64,000 nucleotides of DNA from Portulaca oleracea (taxonomy: Eukaryota; Streptophyta; Magnoliopsida; Caryophyllales; Portulacaceae). The notes beneath the pieces were generated by a model, which saw only the letters and a list, made by a program, of their open reading frames with translations, was not told where the DNA came from and did not search any database. Position numbers and translations under genes: made by a program. Positions within the stretch are counted from its first letter, which is position 1, and every line of letters begins with the position of its first letter. The DNA lies in NCBI GenBank assembly GCA_029582165.1, contig CM055874.1:43593883-43657882 (forward strand), read 5' to 3'. Below are positions 48,160 to 59,790 of the stretch, in pieces.

Positions 48160-48427
48160 CTTCCTCCGTCCCTTAATGAATGTCAATTTTTTTAACTACC
48201 TTGTCCATTTTTATTTGTCAATTTTACATTTTCAATAATTAAAATACCCATATTACCCTTAATTAATGAATAAGATTTTTATTTTGCCTTTTAAAATTTT
48301 CTTTTGCTCCTTAATTTCTATTAATGAAGGGTATACTTGTCATACATAATTTGTTCATTTTATTTCCAACACACATAGGTTTTGTAAAATTAATTATTTT
48401 GCCACTTAAAAAAAAGGCCCGAGGGAG
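48160..48427. mobile_element. Stowaway-type MITE downstream of PR-1d
   Basis: Ends CTTCCTCCGTCCCTTAATGA and GGCCCGAGGGAG, flanked by TA (48158-48159, 48428-48429), match the Stowaway consensus. It lies about 330 bases beyond the PR-1d stop codon. Confidence 0.75.
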
Positions 48428-48753
48428 TACATCCAATCATATTAACTACTGGGGATCTAAAAGTGTAGCTAACCTCATAATTCATAAGCTAGTTTGCAAC
48501 AAAAGGGTGAACAACATAATTCAATGAAGGGACCCAGTATAGCATATAAGAAAGGCTACGCTTATGTCGAGTCTGAGCATGAAATAGGCGTCCACTCAAG
48601 TGAAAATTCATTCGAATGGCTAGGACAATTGCATGGATAGTTTAAGGGTAACACATGCATGTATTAGCCCTATTATATCATCAATAAGTTATGCATGTAT
48701 TATTACATCCCAATTTATCTAAGATTATAACTTGATGCATGGATGAATATCCA

Positions 48754-49254
48754 TTAAAAAGGGCGTTCTCCAATGTAATTGCCAGGAGGGTCATAGTTAC
48801 AGGTGATAAAAAAGCCTCCATTTTGGCACTCAACCCTAGCACACCCCAAATGGACAGACTCCCTCCACACAACTTGTGTGTAATGCAAGCACTCCCCTCC
48901 TACACAAGAGTTGGAATGGTAATCATAATTGGACTTCTCATCGACCCACAACTTAACACCATCTACACCAGTAAAGTCTCCTCCATATCCACCATAACCT
49001 TCCGCAATGTTCTCCCCGTAGGGACCACTAGAGTGCTCAAGCTGACAGTCGCCCGCCCTTTGGTTCGCATACTGTTGGGCATACGCCGCCACAGTGTCGT
49101 TCCATGCCAGCGGTCCCACCCCGACTGCAGCTCTGGCTGCATTGTGGGCCGCAACGTAGTCCCTAGGGGAGTTTTGGGCTTGGCTCTTCACTAGGGCTAG
49201 GGTTAGTACAAACCCTAAAAACAATAATTCAGTGGTGTTCTTTGTGAAACTCAT
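48754..49254 (-). CDS. PR-1d: pathogenesis-related protein 1 (acidic, CAP family)
   Basis: An intronless gene for a 166-residue secreted CAP protein. The signal peptide is residues 1-26, ending SQA before [15 protein letters not shown]. The CAP domain includes [11 protein letters not shown], a glycine- and tyrosine-rich insert ([12 protein letters not shown]), [10 protein letters not shown] and six cysteines. The usual GHYTQVVW is LHYTQVVW here: the conserved Gly before the cavity His is Leu, while the His is kept. The tail is [11 protein letters not shown], preceded by CNYD. The protein is acidic. A TATAAATA box lies about 65 bases upstream. A nest of MITEs begins about 0.9 kb upstream. Confidence 0.95.
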   Translation of the reverse strand: MSFTKNTTELLFLGFVLTLALVKSQAQNSPRDYVAAHNAARAAVGVGPLAWNDTVAAYAQQYANQRAGDCQLEHSSGPYGENIAEGYGGYGGDFTGVDGVKLWVDEKSNYDYHSNSCVGGECLHYTQVVWRESVHLGCARVECQNGGFFITCNYDPPGNYIGERPF

Positions 49255-49317
49255 TTTGTTAGTTAGGAGTACTTTGGGATGAGATATTGAGATGAGGAAT
49301 GTTTGTTATAGGGGTGG

Positions 49318-49325
49318 TATTTATA
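49318..49325 (-). promoter_or_regulatory. TATA box of PR-1d
   Basis: TATAAATA on the minus strand, about 65 bases upstream of the PR-1d ATG. A W-box-type TTGACT lies on the plus strand near 49355. Confidence 0.6.
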
Positions 49326-49712
49326 ATAGCTAGGAAGTGGGAAATCCAATAAAGTTGACTTAGAAGGAAATGTGTGCAAGGGGGTAAGGGCTATTTTTGG
49401 CCGTTAAAGAATGCAGAAATGGCGGCGTGACAGCTGAAAATGGGGGGGTGGGATAAAGATTGATAGACGGCGCGCATGAGGAATGAGATTAGTTCCGTAA
49501 TCGTGATTAGCACAAGTGGGGATTCACATGCCCTTCATACTATCTTCCCTTGTTTACAAGCTAAATGAAATTATTATGTAATGATCTTGATTTATTTCTA
49601 CATTATGCTTTGTATCCGTACGTGTTTTCTAGAATCATTTAACTAATGTAGTACTTAGCATTAATCATCTTTCTTTGCACCAAAAAAAAAATGCAAAATA
49701 TAAATATCTTAC

Positions 49713-50066
49713 TGCAAGATGATTCTTAACCATCTTAACCATCTTGCATCTCACCCAAATTACTCATAAAATTAAGTGTAAGTATATTTAAATCATTATA
49801 AAGGTGTGTTTCATTACTTTGAGGGTTATTATAATTTATAAACAATATAAAAATATTTTTTTATTTTATCATAAATATAAAACAATGCATAAAATATGCA
49901 TTTTCTAAAATGATTGATAAAATTAACTATTATTCGTATTTTTTGACCTAGCAAATAAGTATTATACTCTTGTAATTGATAAATATAATAATTATTAGAG
50001 TAAATATTATTAAAAGTTAACAAAATGTGAAATATAGACAATTCAAGATGGTTAATAACCATCTTG
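49713..50066. repeat. Foldback-like segment with CAAGATGGTTA palindromes
   Basis: One side has TGCAAGATG...CATCTTGCA with AACCATCTTAACCATCTTG; the other has the 23-base palindrome CAAGATGGTTA-A-TAACCATCTTG (50044-50066). These could be the arms of an old MITE about 0.5-0.8 kb upstream of PR-1d. No target duplication was found. Confidence 0.45.
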
Positions 50067-50221
50067 AAACAAGATGTGTATCATCAATATAAATGAAATA
50101 TGTTAAATTATTTGAACTCATTTCATATTTCAAGTATAAATGGAGACTATATGTATATAAACGAGAATACATGAGATAACCTTTTTCAGGATTGTTTGCA
50201 ATTTGGACTCTGAAGTATAGG

Positions 50222-50682
50222 TAGGGATGGCAATGGGCAAGGTCTGGGGCGGGTCCGGACCTGGACCCGCCAAATTTTTTAGACTCAGACCCGCCCCGAG
50301 ACCGATGGGTTCCAAAAAGTTAGACCCAGACCTAGACTCGCTGGGTCCGTGGGTCCACGGGTCTTTAGCGGGTCCTTATTGGGTCCAACACTCTGATGTA
50401 TTTTTTTTACTAAATTTATCAATTTTTCGGGTTAATTTTATACGTATACAATTGTATAATAATGACTATTCTATTAAAATACACAAATTTTCAACACAAT
50501 AAAAACATCTAGTTCTTGTACAAGGCAATGAGCAAAATTCAACATAAAAACATTACAAAAATCATCTACACATCAACTCTAAGAATGCAACTATACAACT
50601 TAAAATGCACAAAAAAAAAATCACGAAGTTCATGATTATCGCACTGTACAACTCTAAGAATACAAATACACTAGGGTTTTCA

Positions 50683-50768
<86 letters not shown>

Positions 50769-50905
50769 GGGTCCATGGGTAGGGTCCACGGGTCCCTGCC
50801 TAGACCCGGACCCGGACTCGCCAAATTTGTGTTGGACCCATACCCGCTTAAATGGGGCGGGTCCAAGCGGGTCTGGGGCAGGTCCAGGACCCATTGCCAT
50901 CCCTA
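50222..50905. mobile_element. hAT-type MITE nested in the foldback element
   Basis: Ends TAGGGATGGCAATGGGC and its inverse CCCATTGCCATCCCTA. The duplication AGTATAGG / AGTATAAG (50214-50221, 50906-50913) has one mismatch. The end type matches the MITE at 31217. The interior repeats GGGTCC/GGACCC words and holds a TA microsatellite (about 50689-50764). Confidence 0.85.
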
Positions 50906-50995
50906 AGTATAAGGTGATTAATTTTCTGAACTTTTGATTTTCATTGTTAATTTTTTGAACCCTAAAGTTTTTAGGTTGAATAAAAAAAGACCTTA

Positions 50996-51174
50996 GGCCT
51001 TGTTCTTTTCTGCGGTTGACAATATGTGGTGTCACAGTCCATCACACTTTGCCACAACCCACCACAACGTATTATTCCACCACAATTTACCACAACCCAC
51101 CACAATTACTTTTCACAATTACCAATACAATATTTCAACTCACTTTGTCCAATTATTTTTTCACAATTACCAAT

Positions 51175-51232
<58 letters not shown>

Positions 51233-51343
51233 AAAAACTCACCACAACTTACCAATAACCCACCACAATTCCACCATACCGGCCACAATTTCACCACACC
51301 ATACCACATCATGCCGCAAAACACCGCATAAAAGAACAAGGCC
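50996..51343. mobile_element. Harbinger-type (Tourist) MITE nested in the foldback element
   Basis: The ends GGCCTTGTTCTTTTCTGCGG and the inverse AAAGAACAAGGCC, with TTA on both sides (50993-50995, 51344-51346), fit PIF/Harbinger. The interior has many CCACAACCCACCACAA-type words and a TA microsatellite (51178-51230). Confidence 0.88.
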
Positions 51344-51795
51344 TTAAAATTTGTGGCCTGAGAAAAAAGTCCTTGTATCGTTTTTCTTTTTCTTCCAATG
51401 TTTGAATTACCGATTGGCGTCAAATTTCAGCATTAATGTTAAAATTGATGTTAAAGTTATAATACACATTTCGTTCATGTCGGAGCTGCTTAGACCCCTA
51501 AGTACCCAGGGTCTAAGTAGCTCTGACATGAACAAGAAAGGTGTATTATAGCTTCAATATCAGTTTTAACCTAAGTGCTAAAGTTTGGTGCCAACTGCTA
51601 AAGAAACTCAAATATGGGAAGCAACAAAAAAAATGATACACAAGCCGTTTAGACATCCAACAAACTTTAATGTCTTTTTTTATTCAATCATAAACTTTAG
51701 GGTGCAAAGAATTAACAATGAAAACTAAGGATCCAGAAAATTAATCACACTATACTTCAGGGTCTAAAATGCAAAAAAAAAAACCCACCTTTGTC

Positions 51796-53390
51796 GGCTT
51801 TATAAATATGGTTTCTCTACAAAACCAAATTGTCGATAACTAAAATGACCCAAAATTTATTATCTGGCAACCTTAGATCAAGTAGATCGATCAACTTCAA
51901 CTCTTGATCACGAGTTTACTGTTCAACTTATCTTGCAACTCAGCAAGCTAACTACTTGCTTAACATCGTTTTCTATATTATTATTATTATCATGAAAAAT
52001 AGTTTCTTAACATTTTTTTATTTTGGAGAGTGGTGGTGGGGGGTGGGGTGGCGGAAGTCGTATTTAACATAATGTGTTAGCGAGAGAGAGTAGACTAATG
52101 ATGAAAGTTAGCCAAATACAGCAAGTGGGTACACATGAATAATTAATTAAGGGATAATGAATATGTAACAATATCATTGTATAGAGATAGTGGAGGTGCT
52201 TAGTGTACATATTGTTGCATTAGACTAAAGCATACATTTTGTTGCATCCTACAAAAGATAGTGGGTGCTTCAACTTGTTGAGATACACACATACTATTCC
52301 GTTGGTGCTTTAACTTCTTGACTAGATAATTAAGGGCCATTCATAATTGTTCTTTTCTACTTGTGACTGCTTGAAAACATAAACATATTGTAACTTGATC
52401 CAAATTACCTCCATTATAATTTTTAGTAAAGTATTATTTTAATGATGGTAATTTCATATTGTAGGCTTGTAGCTCATTGTAATTTATGAGTAATTAACGG
52501 TCAAAATTTAGTCAAAATGTCAATTAACTTGGAACAAAAGGAGTACTTTTCAATTATAATGGTCCGATAAATAATTAAATTTCTTTATATCTATTGAAAT
52601 TTAGAAAGCGTTCATTAAGGAATCTGGGGATGGGTGGTTGTCTGTATGTGCTCCATATTTCAAACAATCATGAATCATCTGCATGAAGTAACCTCTAATC
52701 ATGATTAAATTAACAAAGAAAAAGAAGTAATATCTGGTTAACAATAACAACAAATTTACAACGTTTGCTTTTGTTTCACTTCTTATTTGGGTCCCTGGTC
52801 ATACGCACTTTATCTAAGTTCAGAGGACGAAAAATGTCCAACAGACCACACAAAAGCAGTCAATAATTAATGTATCATACATAATCATCACTTACCATTA
52901 GATTAGAAATCTTACTTTTAGACTTGGATTAGAATTTTGGAGAGAGCGTTTTTCACGGTTATAGACATAGCACATTGACGGGTAATCTGTTTGAAATGTT
53001 TTTAATTCAAGTTCAACGATCTCTTCCGGCTACAAGAAACATTAATAACGCTATTAACGGGTGACTTTGTGCAGCTGCAAAGGTAAGCAATTTGTGGCAT
53101 AAATAACTAGTTGTTTGGTTGGTTGTAATCAAGAATATAATGTAATTGTAATAATATTGCTATTTACATCATAATATTTGGTTGTATTTTAAACATTGTA
53201 ATCAAAATTATATTTTAAATAAAATAATATCTCATAATGTAATTGTAATAACGCTCACTTACCTATCTTATTTTAATTAAAATGTCAAAAATATCGCCTC
53301 ATATTATCATATATAATTTATATATTGTTATATTGATATAATACTTCACTATTTAAATTTCTTTTTTGTTTTCTCGCAAGCTTTGTCTCT
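51796..53390. other. Intergenic, nothing recognised
   Basis: AT-rich sequence without a supported gene. Confidence 0.5.
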
Positions 53391-53460
53391 TTTGCACACT
53401 CATTGATCTCTCTCTCTCTCATGCACCTATTTTAAGCTCTTTTTCTCTCTTCTTATCTCG

Positions 53461-53463
53461 CAC

Positions 53464-53510
<47 letters not shown>
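53461..53510. repeat. (CT)n microsatellite
   Basis: About 22 CT units at the end of a longer CT-rich patch that begins near 53400. Confidence 0.9.
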
Positions 53511-53511
<1 letters not shown>

Positions 53512-53514
53512 AGC

Positions 53515-54430
53515 ATATCGAGTCAAGGTCCTTGGTGATCGGTTCTTCAGCAACACTCCACTAAACGCCACTTAATTTGGAAAAGTCAAGAAAAATCGGT
53601 TCATGGTCGGCTGTGGTATCCATTTCAAAGTGGATTCAAGCCTAATTGGAAGAGGTACTTAATCCTTATTGGGGCAATCCCGAGTTCTTCTAAAGGATCT
53701 CAGGACCCTGACATGAATAAGGAGATGAAACAAGGCTCGAGAAGCAACTAGATGACAAGCTGAGATGAGTGCAAGGCCGTAGATGGTTACACATGTGACC
53801 CAACATCTGATCCAAGCTTGTTTGACAGCACGAGTCATGGGCATGTCGTTCCTAGTCACAACCGTGACATGCGTGGCCCCTTTCCCAAGCTACCCAAGCC
53901 TTAGATCATCTAGGCGACGCTCTGACCCAATGCAGGAAATCCTACCCTCATGCAAGAAACTAACGACGGTCACGACCTTGACAACTTGTGTCACACCCGT
54001 GACCTATGCGAATCCGGCTAAAATTTCCTTTGTTTGTCAATCCCTATATATACCTATTGGTTATCATTTGTAAGGGACTTTTGATTATAATAAATACAAT
54101 GAAGAAGCTTATGGCTTTCATTTATCCCTAACCTTGTTTACTTTATCCACAATTGATATGTTATGATGGTGTTGCAAGTACATTTAGAGTCTAGCTAGTA
54201 GTTGATTTCCTTTATCGAGGCTTGGTGGTTTTGCTAGTTCTTGGTGATCAGTTTTCCTTTTATCCAAGTTCATATCTTTGGTGATTTGTGTTTATTGTAT
54301 GTTCGTGCCTTGATCAAGCATCTGGGTTGATTATTGCAAGCTAGAGGTAGTAGTTGGTGATTATGCATTATTTGTTGTTTTGATCGTGATCCTCATTTGG
54401 GCATTCATCCATCGATCGTCATAAATAACT
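53515..54430 (+). mobile_element. Probable LTR fragment
   Basis: It contains repeated GTCACGACC / GTGAC words with a TATATATACC box near 54045 and an AATAAA signal near 54092, a typical LTR arrangement. Similar ACGGGTTGTG words occur at 59330-59440. No second copy or gene is present, so the family is unclear. Confidence 0.4.
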
Positions 54431-56560
54431 CAAGCAAATTTTCTCCCATCGTACCACGCTCTACTTTCTCTCGCGATGCACTTATTTAACTGTCTCACCC
54501 ACACACATACCTATCTTGTTTTCTCTGTCATGCACCCGTTTAAATCTCTCTCTCTCTTTCTCTCTCTCTCAAAAATAAATATTAATATTTATTACATTGT
54601 GATTATATATATAGACACACACACAAATGTGCAGGTATGTTGTGTGCACTTCGTGGGAAGATTTTTTTGTGTTTTTTTTATTTAAAAAATTATATACAAA
54701 TATAATAAGTACTATTTGTAATTAATTTGTCCATACTCTGGATAATTGTAAATGATTATTTTTTTCAACTTTTATTGTAATGTTGAACTTATTTTTAATT
54801 TCTCAAATAATAGAAAGATTGATAAACTTATATTTTTAGATTTAGTACTACTTATCTATCATGAAGTAATTATTGTATAATAATACTTAATTATTATTGT
54901 TACAAGATATGAATCATCATGACCCTATTAGAACGTTTGTATAATAAATGTAGTATTTGTAGAAGTAACATAATGTTTTTATCACTTGATTAGATGGTTA
55001 AGTATAATAAAAAAATATTTATTTGAATGTATTTATGTTACATTTTTTTAAAGTGGTGTTTTGGAGACTATAAGAAGGCAGAGATGACAGGGAACAAAGT
55101 ACATAGAGAATATTGTTATAATATTTTATGCAAAAAAATAAGAAATAAAATTAAATCAAATCAAAATTACTATATAAAATCCTAATTGTAAAAAAACTAA
55201 ATTAGAATTATATGTTTTGTTGACAAGAAATTTTATTTTCTAGCGAATCTCTATTTGAAATTGGAGTATTTTTTATATTATTTTAAATAAATGAAATGTA
55301 TTAACATTTTGACTCTTTTAATTAATGTTATTGATACTTTTAACTTTTTGAGAAAGTTGAGTGATAGTTTAATCCAAACACCAGTAGCAAATTTCAAAAT
55401 TTACTAGTAAACCTATTATAACAACACGTGATAGTGACGTTTTAACTATTTGAAAAGTTCAGTGGCAACTTATAGACCTTTTCAAACTCGATATCATTTT
55501 TAAGCCAAATTAATTTGACAAGTTTTCCAATTAATTTATCGATTTTTTCGATGAAGGTCTAGCTTGTGATGAAATTATTTGCTAAAATGACAATCATTTA
55601 AGCAAATAAATTTCGTCATAAATAACAACTTTATCAAAAATTTTATTAAAATTCTCCGAAATAGTTGCTAAATTAAATTAATTCAAAATGTTATGGGAGA
55701 TAAATATTTACTAAAAAATATCATTGTTAGATTTTATAAATGTCACAAACCTAAGAAGGTTACAAAGAGTATTATGTAACTATGAAGCTATCACTGTCAT
55801 GTTACAAAGAGTATTCATGTAACTCAATATCATCGTTAGATTTTATAAATATTACAAATAAGATGTCTGATCGATAACATCTAATATCCTTACTTGACTA
55901 CCTTAATCCTAACCTAAAAATACCCCTATCCATTTATATATTTTCCAGTAAGCCTTCGTGCTTGTAGGAGGTAAAAATTCGTCGAGCAATTAAATAATGC
56001 CATGTGGAAATTCAAATCAATTTAATTCAGGCAATTATAGATCGTCATATGTCAAATTAATTACAGCAATCCATTTAATTAAAATTTAAATGGAATTATA
56101 TTATGGCTAGTAAAATCATGACATGTGGCAGGACGATGCAAAAAATGATTGTATATCCTTTTTCTTTCAAGGAGGGTAAATGGGTCAGAACCCTAGCCCG
56201 ATTTCTCGATAAATATAGTCATCTCTTCTTCATATGGAAGTTAGACTGGTTGGACTCTGAAGACTCCCTCTCACAAATTTCTAAAGACATTTTAAAGACT
56301 CACTTTCCCAAAAAAAGGCACTAAACACATCAAATCTCATGTGGCGGTTCACAAGAGGTAAAAATAAAGATCTTAATCGAGATCAAATCATCATGACCTT
56401 CTTTCAAGATTAGTTCATCCAACCTCGTTCATGGAGATAAGGAGATTAGTCACTTTTCTGTCAATCAAAGAATGTACCCACAATTTTTTTAAAAAAAAAA
56501 TCAACACAAATTTTATTTGTTACCGAATTTGCCGTCTTATTTAATCTTGACGAGAATTTT
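54431..56560. other. Intergenic, no gene; minor repeats
   Basis: Very AT-rich. A second CT patch lies near 54548-54572, and an inverse copy of the ACTCAAC repeat lies near 55350. The 73-codon frame at 56103-56324 resembles no family I know. Confidence 0.45.
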
Positions 56561-58060
56561 GTGTTTACAGTGCTTCAAGTCAGCAGTCTAATCACCTCCC
56601 TTATTTCCTAGGCCTCCCACACCCACAACGAAGCAGTGCAAACCTTCTAACATCTCCAAATATTTTGGGGGAGGGCCATCCGTACTCCTCCTTAACAGAT
56701 GACCAAACTATCTTAGTATTCTCTGCAAATTATCCTCAATAGATGGCATACAGATTGTTCTTGATTAATTTTATCGAACCAGTGCACCAACGAATTTACG
56801 GAGTTATTCTCATTTCTGTCGCCTCTTTGTAGCCTAACACTCTAAACCATATAATATTAATGGTTCGACTACCACATGATATACCTTACCTTTACGCTCA
56901 TGTACAGGGGCAATGCACGCTATGACTAGGCCACAAGGGGCCTTGGCCCCTCTCATCTAGTATATGTGTGTGCGCGTGCATGTGGTAAGATCATTTTAAT
57001 ATAACATAGAGGTTAAGAGTTCAATGATTAACTCCTATATTTTGATCCTGTTTTTTAGTTGTCGCAATTAGTAAACATTAAGGCCATAGTTCAACTTTCC
57101 GTGTCGACATTTTTTTCAAATTTCTTACTTGTAGCGTAAAAGATTAAAAAGAGTAGTATATTTCATTTTCTTTCATAAATTAATTAATTTTGAAGTATCA
57201 TGGTTTAACAATTATATAAGTTTATAATGTTAAATACCAACATACGTTTTATTATTCGACATTTTATAAATCTTCTTATTAATATTTAATATTTTGGTCA
57301 CACTTAATATAAGTGGCTATCTTTGTCCCTACTTAAGTGGTATCTTTTTATGAAACAATACTCCTAAAACGACCTTCCATTGTTGCCAACAAGCCTTAAT
57401 ATAATATTTCATATATATCTTTTCTATTGTCCCGATCACTTTGCAAAGTAAACTCCAAATTAAAATGGCATAACTATCCCTCTAATGATAATAACTTGAT
57501 TGTCGTCATCATGATCGAGCCCATTAAAATGGCACCACCACATATATTTCATCTTCAATCTACTCAATCGAAAGCCCCTAAACAGGCTAAATTCCAAAGT
57601 ATTCCCGAAGGTCCACCTTATCATTTAATCTCTCAATGGAATCATCTATAGAAAGTTTACACTAGAGTTCTCATTATGAATGTTCTTAGTGAACTCATGC
57701 ATAATCAAATTAAAAGGAAATGAAGTACGATCAACCTTTATGAATCCCAATATCAAAAGAAAAAATCTCTTTTAGACCCCACCGATGTTTGGACATATGT
57801 TTCAACATTGTTATACATATCTATAATTGCTCAATTATTAGGATATATTGCACCGGGTTTACTTCAAAGTACTTCCACTACACTTACCTAGATATTCTAT
57901 TATAGGCTTTCTCTAGATCTAAATCGATGAAAACCCATATGAAAGTCTATGTACTTGCGCCCAATTTTTTATGGTATGACTCTAGAGTTTAATATCTCTA
58001 CAGTTATTGTGACACTATTCATATTAGAAATTGACGAATGAAATTATAACTAATGATGTT
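56560..58060 (-). pseudogene. LINE (L1-type) reverse transcriptase remnant
   Basis: Minus-strand pieces in changing frames. VFIDLDLEKAYNRISR (about 57890-57935) corresponds to the FIDLEKAYD motif of plant LINE RT. GFRLSRLKMKYMWCHFN (about 57510-57570) corresponds to the GL.LSR.KTE.M.C.F segment. Near 56720-56880 a SIEDNLQRILR..FGHLLRRS stretch corresponds to the C-terminal PIE.KLRE.RLRWFGHV segment. The YADD box was not found. About 400 bases near 56900-57400 between them look unrelated. The copy is dead. Confidence 0.7.
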
Positions 58061-58242
58061 CAAAATCCCTCTCCAAAGTTAGATTAGTGGCATTTTCCTT
58101 TAGTCCTGATAATCAGTATAGATATGAATGCTCCAGACTTTTAATATATATCCAATGCATCATGCACTATAAAATGGTACATGAAATCATCCCGAAGATA
58201 ATAAATATAAAAATAGATTATATTGAGGTAAGAAAAGCAAAT

Positions 58243-58746
58243 CTAGAAAGGCCTCTCTCCTATATAATTGCCAGGAGGATAGTAATTGCAAGTGATGAAA
58301 GTACCACCATTGTTGCATTGGGCCTTAGCACACCCAATTGATTTGGTATCTTTCCAGACAACTTGTGTATAATGTCCACACATTTTGCCCTCAGTGCATG
58401 TGTTGGATTCATAATCATAGTCTGCCTTTTCATCAACCCACATTTTGATTGCTTCAGCTGGGCTCATTTCCCCTGTGCTCATGGCTATGTTCTCCCCATA
58501 CAGTTGATTCTGAGAGTGCTCCAGGAGACAATCAGCTGATCTCTCCTCCGCATAGGACCGAGCAAATTCTTCCACGGTCTCGTTCCACGTCAATGGGGGC
58601 ATGTTTTCCTCAGCGCGGGCGTTGTTTTGTGGGACGAGGTACTCCTGCCTGTAGTCATCTGGGTCGATTGCTGCGCATAAGTGGGCTAGGGCAGACAGAC
58701 TCGCGACCAAAATAATGGCTAAGGAGGCCTTACTGATCATAGCCAT
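58243..58746 (-). CDS. PR-1e: divergent pathogenesis-related protein 1-like (CAP family)
   Basis: An intronless gene for a 167-residue secreted CAP protein, the most divergent of the five. The signal peptide is about residues 1-26 (ending LCAA). The mature start is IDPDDYRQEYLVPQNNARAE instead of QNSPQDY...AHNxAR, so the first His of the family is replaced by Gln. The rest is standard: [31 protein letters not shown], six cysteines in the CAP pattern, and the tail [11 protein letters not shown], identical to PR-1d, with CNYY before it. The protein is acidic. Two in-frame ATGs (58746 and 58740) are possible starts and make little difference. A TATTTAAATA-type box lies about 60 bases upstream. 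Confidence 0.93.
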   Translation of the reverse strand: MAMISKASLAIILVASLSALAHLCAAIDPDDYRQEYLVPQNNARAEENMPPLTWNETVEEFARSYAEERSADCLLEHSQNQLYGENIAMSTGEMSPAEAIKMWVDEKADYDYESNTCTEGKMCGHYTQVVWKDTKSIGCAKAQCNNGGTFITCNYYPPGNYIGERPF

Positions 58747-59199
58747 TATTTTGGTTTGATGGGCACAAATTGTCTAATGAGAATTAATCCAATTGTCTTA
58801 TTGATAGTATTTAAATATAAAAATATTATTTATTGATATATTTATGTCCTATATTAGGTGTCCCTTGTAAGGGTGAAAATTAAGACTGGCATTATCTAGA
58901 GCATTTATACATGTTGAGGGCAGGGCTTTCTGCGACAATTTAGTGGGTTTCAATGATTATGCTTAAACATAGGGCTTTGGTTACGTGAGTTTCCCTAAAT
59001 ATGGCAGAATTGGTTGCCAACATAAGGGATATGCTATATCAGGATATCCAGTCATGTGTAATAAACTTTCGGTCCAGTATGTCTGACCTAAATACACTTT
59101 TCCAGTAAAAATTTCAGTTTATATGAAGGGACTACAAAAATATTTCTTTAACAACATTCATTTTACAACAATGATTATACATATATGATGGAGGGAGTA

Positions 59200-59520
59200 T
59201 ATTGTTGTGTGTGCAGCCCAATGGAAATATAGCCCGGTTCCTGTGAAGTTTAGAGGTATCAAGGAGGATCTTGAAGGTGTCAGGGACCCAAGCACGAGTC
59301 GTGTGGTGCACAGCACGACCCACAGGGCTGACACGGGTTGTGGAGCCAGCCAGGTAGCTCAATTTTGAGCACCAACAACGACACGGGTTGTGTGCTGAGT
59401 AACACGGACAGTGTCACGTTGGCCACAGACTGTGTCAGTTGTGGGAGTCGGTTTCTCTAGCTGGGAGTTTCTTTTGACGTGGCTTTGACCTAATTTTTAC
59501 CCTGACGCTATATATGTAAA
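59200..59520. mobile_element. LTR-like fragment with CACGGGTTGTG words
   Basis: Words such as CACGAGTCGTGTGG, CACGGGTTGTGG and CACGGGTTGTGTG recur within 250 bases. They are followed by a TATATATG box near 59507. Related words occur at 46890-47000 and 53940-54000. This is probably a fragment of a Ty3 LTR, inferred from style only. Confidence 0.35.
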
Positions 59521-59527
59521 TTATTGT

Positions 59528-59575
59528 ATGCTCCTGGAGCACATGCTCCAGGAGATGACATGGCGTCATGTCATT
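59528..59575. repeat. Two stacked palindromes
   Basis: GCTCCTGGAGCACATGCTCCAGGAG is followed directly by ATGACATGGCGTCATGTCAT. Both are nearly perfect inverted repeats. Confidence 0.8.
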
Positions 59576-59790
59576 TTTTTTTTTAAAAAAAAAAAAATTC
59601 AGCGGCAGTTATAAAGTCAATCGGTTATCAACTTCAAGATGTTCATATTGCATTGTTCACTGACTTCGACTGAATTGTCCACTGAGAAATCTGCAATCTC
59701 ATCCAACTCAAGTTCATCTTTGCTTCATTTTCTTTAATTGATCAGTGAGAGTTATTAGGTAGTTTATTATTGTTCATCAAGTCTAATTAA

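Larger units (their letters stand above)
50188..51786. mobile_element. Mutator-type foldback MITE, copy 2, with two nested MITEs
   Basis: The left end AGGATTGTTTGCAATTTGG and the right end CTAAAATGCAAAAAAAAAAA followed by CCC align with the 8603-9161 element. The flanks ACCTTTTTC (50179-50187) and ACCTTTGTC (51787-51795) form a 9-base duplication with one mismatch. Two later insertions (50222-50905 with an 8-base duplication, and 50996-51343 with TTA) account for 1043 bases. Removing them leaves about 556 bases, against 559 for copy 1. The central GTCGGAGCT/AGCTCTGACATG palindrome is conserved. Confidence 0.88.

Noticed and set aside
56103..56324. 73-codon frame
   Set aside because: No family resemblance, no promoter context, and AT-rich surroundings.
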